Below, piece by piece: positions 20,289 through 31,358 of a stretch of 64,000 bases of DNA (the first letter of the stretch is position 1; each line of letters starts with the position of its first letter). The notes under the pieces are model-generated. The model was not told the origin of the DNA and did no database searches. It was given only the letters and a program-made list of their open reading frames with translations. Made by a program: the position numbers and the translations under genes. The DNA comes from Candidatus Kapaibacterium sp. (lineage in GTDB: Bacteria; Bacteroidota; Ignavibacteria; Kapaibacteriales; UBA7675): positions 1 through 64,000 of the forward strand of contig JANQRB010000159.1 of assembly GCA_028284775.1 (NCBI GenBank), read 5' to 3'.

Positions 20289-22846
20289 TTACCGGACGAT
20301 ACTGATCGCCTTCGTTGCCGGTCCCGCTACAGTCGGTACAGTCAGGTAGTAGGTTCCGGTTGTCATGTCCAGCAGGTCCAGCGTCGCATGCTCGCCGCCC
20401 TGATGAAGCCCCTGCAGGACAATTCGGCCGAGAACATTACGCAGGCTGATTGCTCCCGCGTTCAGATCGCTTCCCTTGATGGTCAGGCGTTCCGAAGCCG
20501 GATTGGGAAAGACGCTAACACTCGCATCAAAGCCCGGCAGCTCCACTGACGTCGCCTCGCTCGCGATCGTCGTCAGCGCCGTGTTGGTTATCACCGGCTT
20601 GTTGAAATCGAAGTAGATACCCGCCCGGTTGCGTATCGCCGTGCCGACTGCAAGGCCGGGACGCAGCTTCACTTTATATTTCAACACGCCGTGGCTGGCC
20701 GCTTCGTTAACATTGCTGTCCGGCAGCATAATATTGTCGAAGGTCCAGGCCAGGATGCCGGAGCCCGCAAGCTCGAAGCTGAATTTATGGCTGGCCGCGC
20801 CGATGCGCAGGCTGCCGATGTCGAAGAGATTGTGATCCAGCGTATCAACAACCACGACCTTGAAGGCGGTGTCGCTGCCGGTATTCTGAAACTGAACCGT
20901 GTACGACAATTCCTTGATGTCCGGCGTGATTTTGCCTTCGGGACCGACACCGTCGGGCGCTACGCTGATGATGTTGGGATCACTGGCATTCGTAACTTCC
21001 CGGCAGAATTCATCCTGAATATTCTCAAGAATTTCATCCGAGGGATGATCCGCCTGAGCCAAAACTCGAACACACAATTCCATCCCGGTTAGCTCCTCGT
21101 CGGCCGGTAAGCGGAGAGTGACTACGATGCTGCCGACGGCACCGACCGGCACATCCGAAATGTCCCACTACCTTCCTTAGGATACTGCCGGTCGGCGGCA
21201 GGGACGCTAACGACGAAGGCCAGGGGGGAATCGAAGTGCATACGCAGACGGCCGTTAAAAGGCAGTGTACCAACATTCTCAAATTGAATCCAATAGTCGA
21301 AGCTTCGGCCGGGACGCAGGCGACCGGCGTTGACGACGCTGACATCGAGCGCTTCCACGTAGTTCTGGGCCCGATTGCCGAAGTCGAGACCGCCGTGCTC
21401 TTCATCCGCCGAAGCTATACTCAGACTATAGGTCTCCGGTCCGCTCGGACAGGTCTGCTCCCAGTAAGGCCGGGCTTCACTGCTGACCGTGTAGTCGCCG
21501 GGCCGCAGATACAGGCTGTAGGAACCGTCGCTGCGTGTACGCGTATAAATCGGTCCCGGCTCGACCTTGATGATGGAGCGGGCCATACTGTGATCCGACG
21601 CATCGACTTCGCAGTTGTCATTCAGATCGCTGTAGACCAATCCCCTGACAAGTGCGTGCTCGCCGGGTTTGCCGAGGACGGCAAAATTGTTAACTTCCGT
21701 GCCGCAGATTTCGGTGAAATAACCGCTGAGATAGAGCGCGCCCCCCATCATCGCCAATTCCCCGACCAGGCCTTTAACAACGCCGAGGACGGTCCATCCT
21801 GAACCATCGAACATCGCAACGCCCGGCTGATGGGCCCTGCCGGGATAGTCGCCGGCAACATTGCCGCTCAGGTACATCTTGTCGCCGACCGTGATCCAGC
21901 CGCGAATGTTATGAAACCTTTCCATGCCGTTGCCGGCCGTACGCCAAGAGTTTCCGTCCCAAATCGCTGAACCGATAACCGCTTCGTTACCGGCGGTCGA
22001 GATGTAGTGTCCGTGGACATAAAGATCATCGTCATACGAGGCCATTGACGTCACTTCACGGTCTGTGGAATTACCCAGCGCGTACCACTCGCCGTCACTC
22101 CATCGCGCAATGTGGGCGATCGGCTGCGAATCGACCGTTTTAAAGAGACCGCCGACAAACAAATCGCCCTTGTGCGACACCATGGACTTCACCGATTTAT
22201 CGACGCCGTTATCGACACCGCTGCCAAGGGCTTCCCAGTGTTCGCCATCCCAGGCAGCTATGTTGTTCGATCTAATAGCACCCGCTCGATTGAATCCACC
22301 ACCAACATATAGTTTGTCCCTATGTACTTCCAAGCTAAACACGGCGGGGTTTCTGAAGTCATCGTCGAGACCGCCACCAACAGATTGCCAGGCGGATCCA
22401 TTCCACTTGACTATGCCAGCGGAGCGCGGAAGATTACCCACCTGAGGAAATGTTCCTCCAACATAAATTTCACCCTTAAACACCGCCATGGTGTAGACAT
22501 AATAATAAAGGATTTCAAAATCGGCTTCATAATGCCAATGTTTACCGTCATAGCGCATCAGCTTACGCCCCTGGTCCCTGTGAAAGGTGTATAACTCGCC
22601 GGCAAACTCAACAAAATGATTTGTTGGGCTGTTCAGACCACTACCGGCATCCTGCCAGCCGGTAATCCCGTTACAGTCGCTGCTGAGGAATTCTTCTGAC
22701 GCCGTTTTGGCCTTTGCCTTTAACTCGGCTTCCGGCGCCGGTTCGTTCATTAAGGCGATATCGTGAGGATTGTCCTGAGGCTCCTGGGCCGGCAATACCG
22801 CAATCAGCAAGCAAAATGTTAACAAACAAGTTCCAAGGACTCGCAT
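20289..22846 (-). pseudogene. Array copy 2: propeller/DUF7619-like T9SS protein, frameshifted
   Basis: The gene is split into two overlapping frames, 21122-22846 (574 aa) and 20289-21152 (287 aa). Against the intact copy 4 one base is missing at about 21168-21177: CCCACTACCTTCC here versus CCCACTCCACTTCG there. Restoring it gives about 852 residues with the full family plan. The first frame keeps the signal peptide, all seven blades, the Cna-B-like and half of the CARDB-like domain; the DUF7619-like block and sorting tail are out of frame, so the product would not be exported by T9SS. Start ATG 22846 has GGGAGA upstream and the terminator is intact, so the break looks recent. A sequencing error or a phase-variable site are alternatives. 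Confidence 0.85.
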
Positions 22847-23063
22847 AAAGTTCTCCCGAAGTGTTAAGCCCTGATATCACTACATAGTGTACAGGTTATG
22901 GCGCAATATGGATAGACGGGTAAGATGTTTGGGGTACAAACTTCGGGCAGCCGACTGCGCTACAACACAGAAGGTCCTAAGGGGTTACACATCGGCATCG
23001 TCGTCTGAGTGTCGGGCAGGAAGCGAAACATACGGGCGAATGACCTCCGTTTCGGTCGCAACA

Positions 23064-23093
23064 GAGGCTGTCCGCGCCGGCAGCGACAGCCTC
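23064..23093. terminator. Hairpin beyond the ancestral end of array copy 3
   Basis: Perfect 9-bp stem GAGGCTGTC/GACAGCCTC with a 12-nt loop. It lies 17 nt past the second, ancestral stop codon of copy 3 (23110-23112) and 134 nt past the premature amber codon, so it marks where the full-length gene ended. Confidence 0.6.
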
Positions 23094-23109
23094 AAATTTT
23101 GGCAATATT

Positions 23110-25680
23110 CTACTGCAGTATCAGGCTGCGAACAATCCTTGTCCCCTGCCGGCCCGGAAGCGAAAGAAAGTAGCTGCCGGCCGGCAGACCGTGCACTTTG
23201 AGCATCGCCCGCCGGGCACCGGAATGCTAAAGCCGGCGTACCGTCTGCCCCAGAGTGTTGCGCAGGATTATCAGGCCCGCAGCCATGTCCGCCCCTTCGA
23301 TCGCAAGTAGCTCGAATGCCGGATTGGGATAGACGCTTACCTGCGCATCAAAACCCTCCGGCTTCACCGAGGTCGCCTCGCTTGCTATCGTCGTCCGTGC
23401 CGTATTGGTGATCACCGGTTTGTTAAAGTCGAAGTAGATACCCGCCCGGTTGCGAATCGCCGTGCCGACTGCAAGGCCGGGACGTAGCTTCACTTTATAT
23501 TTCAACACGCCGTGGCTGGTCGCTTCGTTAACATTACTGTCCGGCAGCATAATATTGTCGAAGGTCCAGGTCAGGATGCCGGAGCCCGAGAGCTCGAAGC
23601 TGAACTTATGGCTGGCCGCGCCGATGCGCAGGCTGCCGATGTCGAAGAGACGATGGTCAAGCCTGTTTACGACTGTCACGTTAAAGGCAGTATCCGTGCC
23701 GGTATTCTGAAATTGAACCGTATACGATAATTCTTCGACATCAGCTGTGATCTTCCCCTCGGGTCCGATCCCGGCCGGAGCCACGCTGATGATGTTGGGA
23801 TCTATGGCATTGGTGATCTCACGACAGAATTCATCCTCAATAGCATCCAGGATTTCATCCGCTCTACGCTCCGGCCGGGAGACGGCGCGCACACAAACTT
23901 CCTGGCCGGTAATACTTTCGTCAGGCGGCAAGCCAAAGCTGATCCAGACTTTGTCAACTGCACCGAAGGGCATATCTTCTACATACCACAGCAGCTCCTG
24001 CGACTTAAGAATATCGACTGCCGGCTCGCTGTTAAGAAATTCGAGTGGAGCGTCAAACTGCAGGTGTAGATATCCATTGAATGGCACGTTGCCGACATTG
24101 GAATAAGAAATCAGGAAATCGGCGGTTCGCCCCGGGCGCAGAGGTCCCGCTCCCACGACACCTACATCGAGCGCCTGCACAGCACCCTGCGCCTGGTTAC
24201 CGAAGTTGAGGTCGCTATGCTCCTCCTTCCCTGAGCTGATTGTCAGCGAATAAGCATTCTTGCCGTCAGGGCAACTCTGCTCCCAATAGCTGCCCGGATT
24301 TGCGCTGACCGAATATTCGCCGGGATACAGATGGAGACGATAGCCGCCATCGCTCCGCGTCCGTGTAAAAATCGGGCCCGGCTCCACGGAAATAATTGCT
24401 CGGCCGATACCAAACTCGCCGGCGTCCATTTTACAATCCTCTGTCGCGTCATTATACACCACGCCGCTAACGAAGTTATGGACATCGGCGTCTCCCAGAG
24501 AGGCAACAAAGTTTACAGTTTCATCGCAGATCTTCGTAAATCTGCCGGCAAAAAACAATGTCCCGCGAATCATCGCCAGACCCATCTTATCACTTACTGT
24601 CCCTGCGTTCGTGGTGCCAATTACGGACCATCGCTGGCCATCAAACATTGCCACACCGAGCTGCTCGATAAACAAGGGATGCTCACCCGTCACAAGCCCG
24701 CTAAGGTACATCTTGTCTCCAACTGTGATCCAGCAACCCAGTGAGAGAAATCTGTCCATTCGTGCCGGAGCGCGACGATAGTTTTCACCGTTCCAGATCG
24801 CGGTACGCAAGACCAACTCGCCACCAGCCGATCGTAAGTCCTCACCATAAACATAAAGATCGTCTTTATACGAAGCCATCAAGGAAACGTCATTATTAAT
24901 ATTGCGTCCCAGAGAATACCAATTTTTGCCGTCCCATCGCGCTACATAAGGAATCGGCCTTTCATCAACGATCTTAAAGCTGCCGCCCACATACAAATCA
25001 CCCTTGTGCACGAGTAGTGATGCTACGCGTCCACGTCGAATATTGCCGATTGCTTCCCAGCGATCACCATCCCAGACAGCCAAATACTTCGTTTCAACGG
25101 AACCGGCGCGATTAAATTCACCACCAACGTACAACTTGCCGCCATAAACTTCCATGCAGCGAACCTGGCCTTGAATGCCGCCGCCGGGCGCTTGCCAATC
25201 TGCTCCATTCCACTTCAGAATCGACCCGAACTCATTGAATACACTACCTGAATGATAGATGCAGCCGACATATATTTCGCCCTTGAATGCTTGCAAGCTT
25301 AACTTCCATACATCAACAATCGGCAACGGTCCTTCATCGTACCAGCGGATGCCGTCAAAACGAGCCAGGTGAAGAGTGTTCCGCTCTTCGCAAATCGCGT
25401 ACAGTTCGCCGGCCAGCTCGACGATGTCATGGACGTAACCAGGCAAACCGGCGCCTGCATCCTGCCACGCCGGATCGCCCTCGCAATCGGCGGCCAGTAT
25501 GTCATCGCTTTCTCTTTTGAATGTTTCATGAAAACGGCCTGACGAAAGCGGAGCGATACCGGCTGCATTGTCTGGAATCTTATCACTGCCGGCAAGCGAC
25601 ACAGGCGACCAAGTCGTCATCATCAGACCCAGAGCAATGACACAAACGCTCGCAATAAATGAGATCTTTGCCCACATCAT
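23110..25680 (-). pseudogene. Array copy 3: propeller/DUF7619-like protein with in-frame amber codon in the T9SS tail
   Basis: The open frame ends at TAG 23227-23229 after 817 residues. Reading through that codon gives 38 more residues in the same frame, including KVHGLPAGSYFLSLP and RIVRSLILQ, which align with the last third of the sorting domain in copies 4-6. The true end is therefore TAG 23110-23112 and the gene carries a nonsense mutation between the YPNP motif and the final strands of the tail. Everything else is intact: signal peptide, seven blades, Cys pair (ADCEG, KICDE), Cna-B-, CARDB- and DUF7619-like domains. Unless the amber codon is read through, the product should be trapped in the periplasm. 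Start is one of two adjacent ATGs at 25680/25677. Confidence 0.85.
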
Positions 25681-25917
25681 AAAAACCCTTCACATTTGCA
25701 GAATCAACGTGATTGATGTGGGTCCGAACAAGGGAATCAACGTCTTAATTTTCGGGGAACAGCGGCGGAAGTTCCACAATTGGCGATAGAATTGCAAGTC
25801 TAAATGGAGATCACTGAAAACGATTGTTGCGGTGTCGGCCATCGGCACTAAAAAAGATTCGAGCAGGGGCTGAAGTTTGTTTCAGATAGAAAACTCCTGG
25901 CGCGGGACCAAACGGCA

Positions 25918-25954
25918 AATCGGCTGATGCCGCTTTTAACAGCATCAGCCGATT
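25918..25954. terminator. Hairpin after array copy 4
   Basis: Perfect 13-bp stem AATCGGCTGATGC/GCATCAGCCGATT with an 11-nt loop, 14 nt past the copy 4 stop codon. T-tracts on the minus-strand side are poor, but position and strength fit a transcript end. Confidence 0.75.
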
Positions 25955-25967
25955 CAATTTCACGATC

Positions 25968-28520
25968 TCAATCAACTATGACTACTCGGAGTACTTGTGT
26001 CCCGAGAACCGTCGGCAGCGAAAGATAATAGCTGCCTGCAGGTAGGTCGGATAGTTTGATTCGTGCAGTCCGGCCGCCATCGTGGCTGTAGTGCCCGACC
26101 GGCTGCCCTAAGGTATTATGCAGTACGATCTCTCCGGCTGCCAGATCGCTTCCTGCAATAGTCATCAGATCCGATGCGGGATTGGGATAAAGGCGAATGC
26201 GGACATCGGAATTCGGCGGCTCCACCGACGTCGCCTCGCTTGCGAGCGTCGTCAGCGCCGTGTTGGTTATCACCGGCTTGTTGAAGTCGAAGTAGATGCC
26301 CGCCCGGTTGCGTATCGCCGTGCCGACCGTAAGGCCTGGACGTAGCTTCACTTTATATTTCAACACGCCGTGGCTGGCCGCTTCGTTAACATTGCTGTCC
26401 GGCAGCATGATATTGTCGAAGGTCCAGGTCAGGATGCCGGAGCCCGAGAGCTCGAAGCTGAACTTATGGCTTGCCGCACCGATGCGCAGGCTGCCTATGT
26501 CAAAGAGATTGTGGTCCAGCGTATCGACAACCACGACCTTGAAGGCGGTGTCCGTGCCGGTATTCTGGAATTGGACCGTGTACGACAATTCCTTGATGTC
26601 CGGCGTGATTTTACCTTCGGGACCGACGCCGCCGGGTGCCACGCTGATGATGTTGGGATCCACGGCATTTGTAACTTCCCGGCAAAATTCATCCTGAATA
26701 TCTTCAAGAATTTCATCCGAGGGATGATCCGCCTGGCCCGAGACCCGAACACACAGTTCCATCCCGGTTAGCTCCTCGTCGGCCGGTAAGCGGAGAGTGA
26801 CTACGATGCTGCCGACGGCACCGACCGGCACATCCGAAAGGTCCCACTCCACTTCGTTAGGATACTGCCGGTCGGCGGCAGGGACGCTGACGACGAAGGC
26901 CAGGGGGGAATCGAAGTGCATACGCAGACGGCCGTTAAAAGGCAGTGTACCAACATTCTCGTATCGTATCCAGTAATCAACTGTCCGACCGGGACGCAGG
27001 CGGCCGGCGCCGACGACGCTGACATCGAGTGCTTCAACATAGTTCTGGGCGCGATTGCCGAAGTCGAGTCCGCTGTGCTCTTCATCCGCCGAAGCAATAC
27101 TCAGACTATAGGTCTCCGGTCCGCTCGGGCAGGTCTGCTCCCAGTAAGGCCGGGCTTCACTGCTGACCGTGTAGTCGCCGGGCCGCAGATACAGGCTGTA
27201 GGAGCCGTCGTTGCGCGTACGCGTATAAATCGGTCCCGGCTCGACCTTGATAATGGAGCGGGCCATACTGTGATCCGACGCATCGACTTCACAGTTGTCA
27301 TTCAGATCGCTGTAGACCGATCCCGTGACAAGGGCATGCACGTCGCGATTGCCGAGGACGGCGAAATTGTTAACTTCCGTTCCGCAAATTTCGGAGAAAT
27401 AACCGCTGAGGTGGAGTGCGCCATCCAGCAAAACGACCCCCCAGGCCAGACCTTTAACAACGCCGAGGACGGTCCATTCCGTACCGTCGAACATTGCGAC
27501 GCCCTGCAGGCGCGCATAGCTGGGATCGTCGCCGGCGACATAACCGCTCAGGTACATTTTGTCGCCGACCGTGATCCAGCCGCGGATGTTATGAAATCTT
27601 TCCATGCCGTTACCGGCCGGACGCCAGGAGTTGCCGTCCCAGATTGACGAACGGATAACCTCCCCGCCGCCGGCGGTCGAGATGTAGTGTCCGAAGACAT
27701 AGAGATCATCGCCATAGGAGGCCATAGACGTCACGGCGCGGTCCGTGGAACTACCCAGCGCGTACCATTCGCCGTCTCTCCACCCCGCAATATGGGGGAT
27801 AGGCTTTGAACCAGCCGTCTTAAATGGGCCGCCGACAAACAAGTCGCCCTGATGCGACACCATAGTCATTACGCTGTTATCGACGCCGCTGCTCAGTGCT
27901 TCCCAGCGTTCACCATCCCAGGATGCAATGTTACCAGCGCTCAATCCGCCGGCCGCAGTAAAGGAACCGCCGACATGCAGTTTTCCGTCATGGACAGCCA
28001 TGCTGAAAACCGAGGCATAGCCAAGATTGGTGAACAGGCCGCCGCCGACTGACTCCCAGGCACTGCCGTTCCACTTCACAATACCGCGGGTACCGGGCAT
28101 GTCTTGCACGTCGATAAAGGTACCACCGATATAGAGTTCGCCCTCAAAGACCTCCATTGCGTAGACGACAAATCCGCCAATATCGAATTCGGCTTCATAA
28201 TGCCACTTTTGTCCGTCATAACGCACCAGATGACGGCCATTGTCAAAGTAGAGAGTGAACAATTCGCCGTCCAATTCAACCACATGACGTGTCTGACCAC
28301 CCAGTCCGTTGCCGGCATCCTGCCAGCCGGTGACCCCTTCGCAGTCGCTGGTAAGAATATCATCCGGCGCTGTTTTGACATGCGCTCTGAACTCGGCTTC
28401 CAGCGCCGGATCGTTCATAAAGGCGAAATCGAATTCGTGCGGATCATACTGCGTCACCTGGGCCGGTGACACCGCAGCCAGTAGACACAAGGTTAATAAA
28501 CAAGTTCCAAGGATTCGCAT
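25968..28520 (-). CDS. Array copy 4: intact propeller/DUF7619-like secreted protein, T9SS
   Basis: An 850-residue reference copy. Signal peptide 1-20; seven blades 65-390, with blade motifs such as LHVGGSF and WDGERWEALS; Cys60 and Cys379 placed to close the ring; Cna-B/SdrD-like domain 396-475 (DLNDNCEVD, DGSYSLYLRPGDYTV); CARDB-like 495-615; DUF7619-like 619-768 (DPNIISVAPGGVGPEGK, FQNTGTDTAF, IYFDFNKPVITNT); T9SS type A tail 775-850 (LYPNPAS, LPAGSYYLSLP). ATG 28520 with GGGAGA upstream. Its second half is nearly identical in DNA to copy 2, while the propeller differs much more. A secreted binding or adhesion protein is the best inference. Confidence 0.88.
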   Translation of the reverse strand: MRILGTCLLTLCLLAAVSPAQVTQYDPHEFDFAFMNDPALEAEFRAHVKTAPDDILTSDCEGVTGWQDAGNGLGGQTRHVVELDGELFTLYFDNGRHLVRYDGQKWHYEAEFDIGGFVVYAMEVFEGELYIGGTFIDVQDMPGTRGIVKWNGSAWESVGGGLFTNLGYASVFSMAVHDGKLHVGGSFTAAGGLSAGNIASWDGERWEALSSGVDNSVMTMVSHQGDLFVGGPFKTAGSKPIPHIAGWRDGEWYALGSSTDRAVTSMASYGDDLYVFGHYISTAGGGEVIRSSIWDGNSWRPAGNGMERFHNIRGWITVGDKMYLSGYVAGDDPSYARLQGVAMFDGTEWTVLGVVKGLAWGVVLLDGALHLSGYFSEICGTEVNNFAVLGNRDVHALVTGSVYSDLNDNCEVDASDHSMARSIIKVEPGPIYTRTRNDGSYSLYLRPGDYTVSSEARPYWEQTCPSGPETYSLSIASADEEHSGLDFGNRAQNYVEALDVSVVGAGRLRPGRTVDYWIRYENVGTLPFNGRLRMHFDSPLAFVVSVPAADRQYPNEVEWDLSDVPVGAVGSIVVTLRLPADEELTGMELCVRVSGQADHPSDEILEDIQDEFCREVTNAVDPNIISVAPGGVGPEGKITPDIKELSYTVQFQNTGTDTAFKVVVVDTLDHNLFDIGSLRIGAASHKFSFELSGSGILTWTFDNIMLPDSNVNEAASHGVLKYKVKLRPGLTVGTAIRNRAGIYFDFNKPVITNTALTTLASEATSVEPPNSDVRIRLYPNPASDLMTIAGSDLAAGEIVLHNTLGQPVGHYSHDGGRTARIKLSDLPAGSYYLSLPTVLGTQVLRVVIVD

Positions 28521-28778
28521 ACAAATCTCCCGCAGTTAAAAAAGTCTTGAAGTCAATGTATTACGGAATTAAGATGGCGTTCCGGGTATATTCTTTTGGA
28601 TATGCCGGTAAATCGCTTCATGCTGCCGGCCGCGGCATCCTTGCAAAAAACTCCGGCGAATCACTCATTATCTTCAGCGCCGCGAAGCACCCATGCCGAA
28701 GACATTTTCACCCGATTCAGGCGCTTCGGCCTAAACAGAGGCTGCCACCGGCCGACAGCTTTTTATTACGACAAGTCA

Positions 28779-31358
28779 TCAATGAACGATAAGAATCCGC
28801 GTCACACGCATTCCCTGCAGCGTCGGCAGTGTTAACAAATAGCTGCCGGGAGGCAGGGTTGCCAGCGCAAGCTGAATTGTCGGGCCGCCCTGGTGGTCGA
28901 ATTGCCGGATCGACTGCCCCAATGCGTTGCGAAGAACTATAGAACCGGGGGCCAGATAGTCAGCTTCAACGATCACCTTCTCCGAGGCGGGATTGGGATA
29001 CAGGCGTATGCCCAGGTCGGAGCTTATCGGCTCCACTGTTGTTGCTTCGCTGGCAATTGTCGTCAGCGCCGTATTGGTTATCACCGGCTTGTTGAAATCG
29101 AAATAGATTCCCGCGCGGTTGCGAATCGCCGTACCGACCGCCAGGCCCGAATGCAGCTTAACTTTGTACTTCACAACTCCATGGCTGGCCGCTTCGTTAC
29201 TGTTGCTGTCCGGCAGCATTATGTTGTCGAAAGTCCAGGTCAGGATGCCGGAGCCGGAGAGCTCGAAGCTGAAGTCATGGCTGGCTGCGCCGATACGCAG
29301 GCTACCGATGTTGAAGAGATTATGATTCAGCGTATCGACAATGACGACTTTAAAGGCGGTATCGCTGCCGGTATTCTGAAAGCGGATCGTATAGGCCAGT
29401 TCATCGATGTCCGGCGTAATCTTGCCATCATCGCCGACACCACCGGGCGCAACGCTGATAATGTTGGGATCTTTGGCATTGGTAACCTCCCGGCAGAACT
29501 CATCTCGTTCATCTCCCGACAGCTCATCCTGGGGCCGCTCGGCCCTGCTGCTGATAGTAACGCAAAGCTCCCTGCCGGCAATCGATTCATCGGCAGGCAA
29601 GACAAAGCTAAGTTTAATATGACCGCTTAATCCGACCGGGACATCAACCAGGTCCCATTCCAGTAGCTGAAGCGCATGCCGGCTGACAGCTGGATCACTG
29701 ACGACGAAGCTGAGGAGCTCGTCATAACTCAGGAGCAGGCTGCCGTTAAAAGGCAGCGTGCCGACATTTTCATAACGTATCCAATATTCAACGGTCCTGC
29801 CGGGGCGGAGGGCGCCCGCTGCCGCGACGCTGACGTCGAGGGCTTCGACAGAGCTACGGGGACGATGGCCGAAGTTAAGCCCGCTGTGCTCTTCCTCCGG
29901 CGAGGCGATGGCAAGGCTATAGTTATCCGCTCCGTTCGGACAGGTCTGCTCCCAGAAAGGCCGGGCTTCGCTGCTGACCGTATAGTTGCCGGGCGGCAGA
30001 TACAGGCTGTAGGAGCCGTCCTTGCGGCTACGCGTATAAATCGGCCCCGGCTCCACTTTGATGATGGAACGGGCCACGCCGCGATCGTCCGCATCAATGT
30101 CGCAGTTGCCGTTCAGATCGCTGAATGTTCTTCCGCCGACAAGCGCATTTTGCTCCCGGCGGCCGCTCAGCGCAGCGACATAGCGGACATCCGCATCGCA
30201 TATCCCGGTGAAAAATCCACCCACGTGAAGTGTGCCGCGAATCAATGCCATGCCCCAGGTCTGGGCATTGCCGACGCCGAGGGTGGTCCATTTCTCGCCA
30301 TCAAACATTGCGACGCCCGGATAACGCGCATTCACGTGATCGCCGCCGGCGACATAGCCGCTGACATACATCCTGTCCCCTAGCGTGATCCAGTCGCGCA
30401 GAGTATGAAATCGCTCCAGGTCTCCGCCGGCGGGACGCCACGAGCTGCCGTCCCAGACAGCCGCTTTCCTAATCGTTTCGTTGCCGACCCGGCCTAAAAA
30501 CGGACCATGGACGTATAAATCATTGCCGTAAGAGGCCATCATTCTCACTTCGCGGTCGAGGGACGCGCCCATGGCATGCCATTTCTCGCCGTCCCAGCGC
30601 ACGATCTTCGACAAGGCATTTTCTTCGGCGGCGGGCCAGTAGTGAGCGCCGAGATACAATTCGCCCTGATGCGAATGCAGGTCGGCAACGACAAACTCGA
30701 TACCTTCGCCCAGGGCTTCCCAGCGCCTGCCGTCAAAGGCGGCGACATTATTGGCGTCGATGCCGCCGATCCGCTTAAACGTACCGCCGACATACAGCTT
30801 GCCATTATGCACCTCAAGGCTATTGATCCAGCCGCGTTCAACGCTGTTGTCGATACCGCCGCCGACGGTTTCCCAGTTCGAGCCCGTCCACTTAACAATA
30901 CCGCCTGTCCCGGGAAGATCCCCTACCTGCATCCAGCTCCCCGCTGCATAGAGTTCGCCCTTGTAAGCTATCAAAGCGTTTTCACCGACATTGTCGTCGA
31001 CGTCCAGGACAGACTCGTAACTCCATGCCGCGCCGTCATAGGCCGCGAGATATCGTGTTCTGCCGTCCGTAAAAATCGTATAGCCGATACCGGCCAGCTC
31101 CATGAGATAGCGCGCACCGCAGAAGTCGCCGTCGCATCTGAGACCGTTGCCGGCATCTTGCCAACTACTATTATTGTCGCAGAGATCGTTCAGCATAGCA
31201 TCCCCCGACTGTTTTACTCCCTGGGCAAACTCAGCCGCCCCAAGCGACTCATTCCCTAACCCAACAACGGCATTGTCCCGCTTAACAAGCTGTACCTGCG
31301 CGGTAGCTTCAGCAAGAAACAGACATATAGCAATAAAGCTGATACCAACGATTCGCAT
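28779..31358 (-). CDS. Array copy 5: intact propeller/DUF7619-like secreted protein, T9SS
   Basis: 859 residues with the same domain order as copy 4. Distinct points: a Cys pair GDFCGARY inside blade 1, in addition to the DLCDNN and GICDAD clasp cysteines, and a blade 1-2 linker unlike the other copies. Domains then run Cna-B-like (DLNGNCDID), CARDB-like (GRTVEYWIRYENVG), DUF7619-like (DPNIISVAPGGVGDDGK) and T9SS tail (LYPNPASEKV, LPPGSYLLTLP). Start ATG 31358 has AAGGAGA upstream. A 1.5-kb region with a repeat element and a gene fossil separates it from copy 6. Confidence 0.88.
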   Translation of the reverse strand: MRIVGISFIAICLFLAEATAQVQLVKRDNAVVGLGNESLGAAEFAQGVKQSGDAMLNDLCDNNSSWQDAGNGLRCDGDFCGARYLMELAGIGYTIFTDGRTRYLAAYDGAAWSYESVLDVDDNVGENALIAYKGELYAAGSWMQVGDLPGTGGIVKWTGSNWETVGGGIDNSVERGWINSLEVHNGKLYVGGTFKRIGGIDANNVAAFDGRRWEALGEGIEFVVADLHSHQGELYLGAHYWPAAEENALSKIVRWDGEKWHAMGASLDREVRMMASYGNDLYVHGPFLGRVGNETIRKAAVWDGSSWRPAGGDLERFHTLRDWITLGDRMYVSGYVAGGDHVNARYPGVAMFDGEKWTTLGVGNAQTWGMALIRGTLHVGGFFTGICDADVRYVAALSGRREQNALVGGRTFSDLNGNCDIDADDRGVARSIIKVEPGPIYTRSRKDGSYSLYLPPGNYTVSSEARPFWEQTCPNGADNYSLAIASPEEEHSGLNFGHRPRSSVEALDVSVAAAGALRPGRTVEYWIRYENVGTLPFNGSLLLSYDELLSFVVSDPAVSRHALQLLEWDLVDVPVGLSGHIKLSFVLPADESIAGRELCVTISSRAERPQDELSGDERDEFCREVTNAKDPNIISVAPGGVGDDGKITPDIDELAYTIRFQNTGSDTAFKVVIVDTLNHNLFNIGSLRIGAASHDFSFELSGSGILTWTFDNIMLPDSNSNEAASHGVVKYKVKLHSGLAVGTAIRNRAGIYFDFNKPVITNTALTTIASEATTVEPISSDLGIRLYPNPASEKVIVEADYLAPGSIVLRNALGQSIRQFDHQGGPTIQLALATLPPGSYLLTLPTLQGMRVTRILIVH

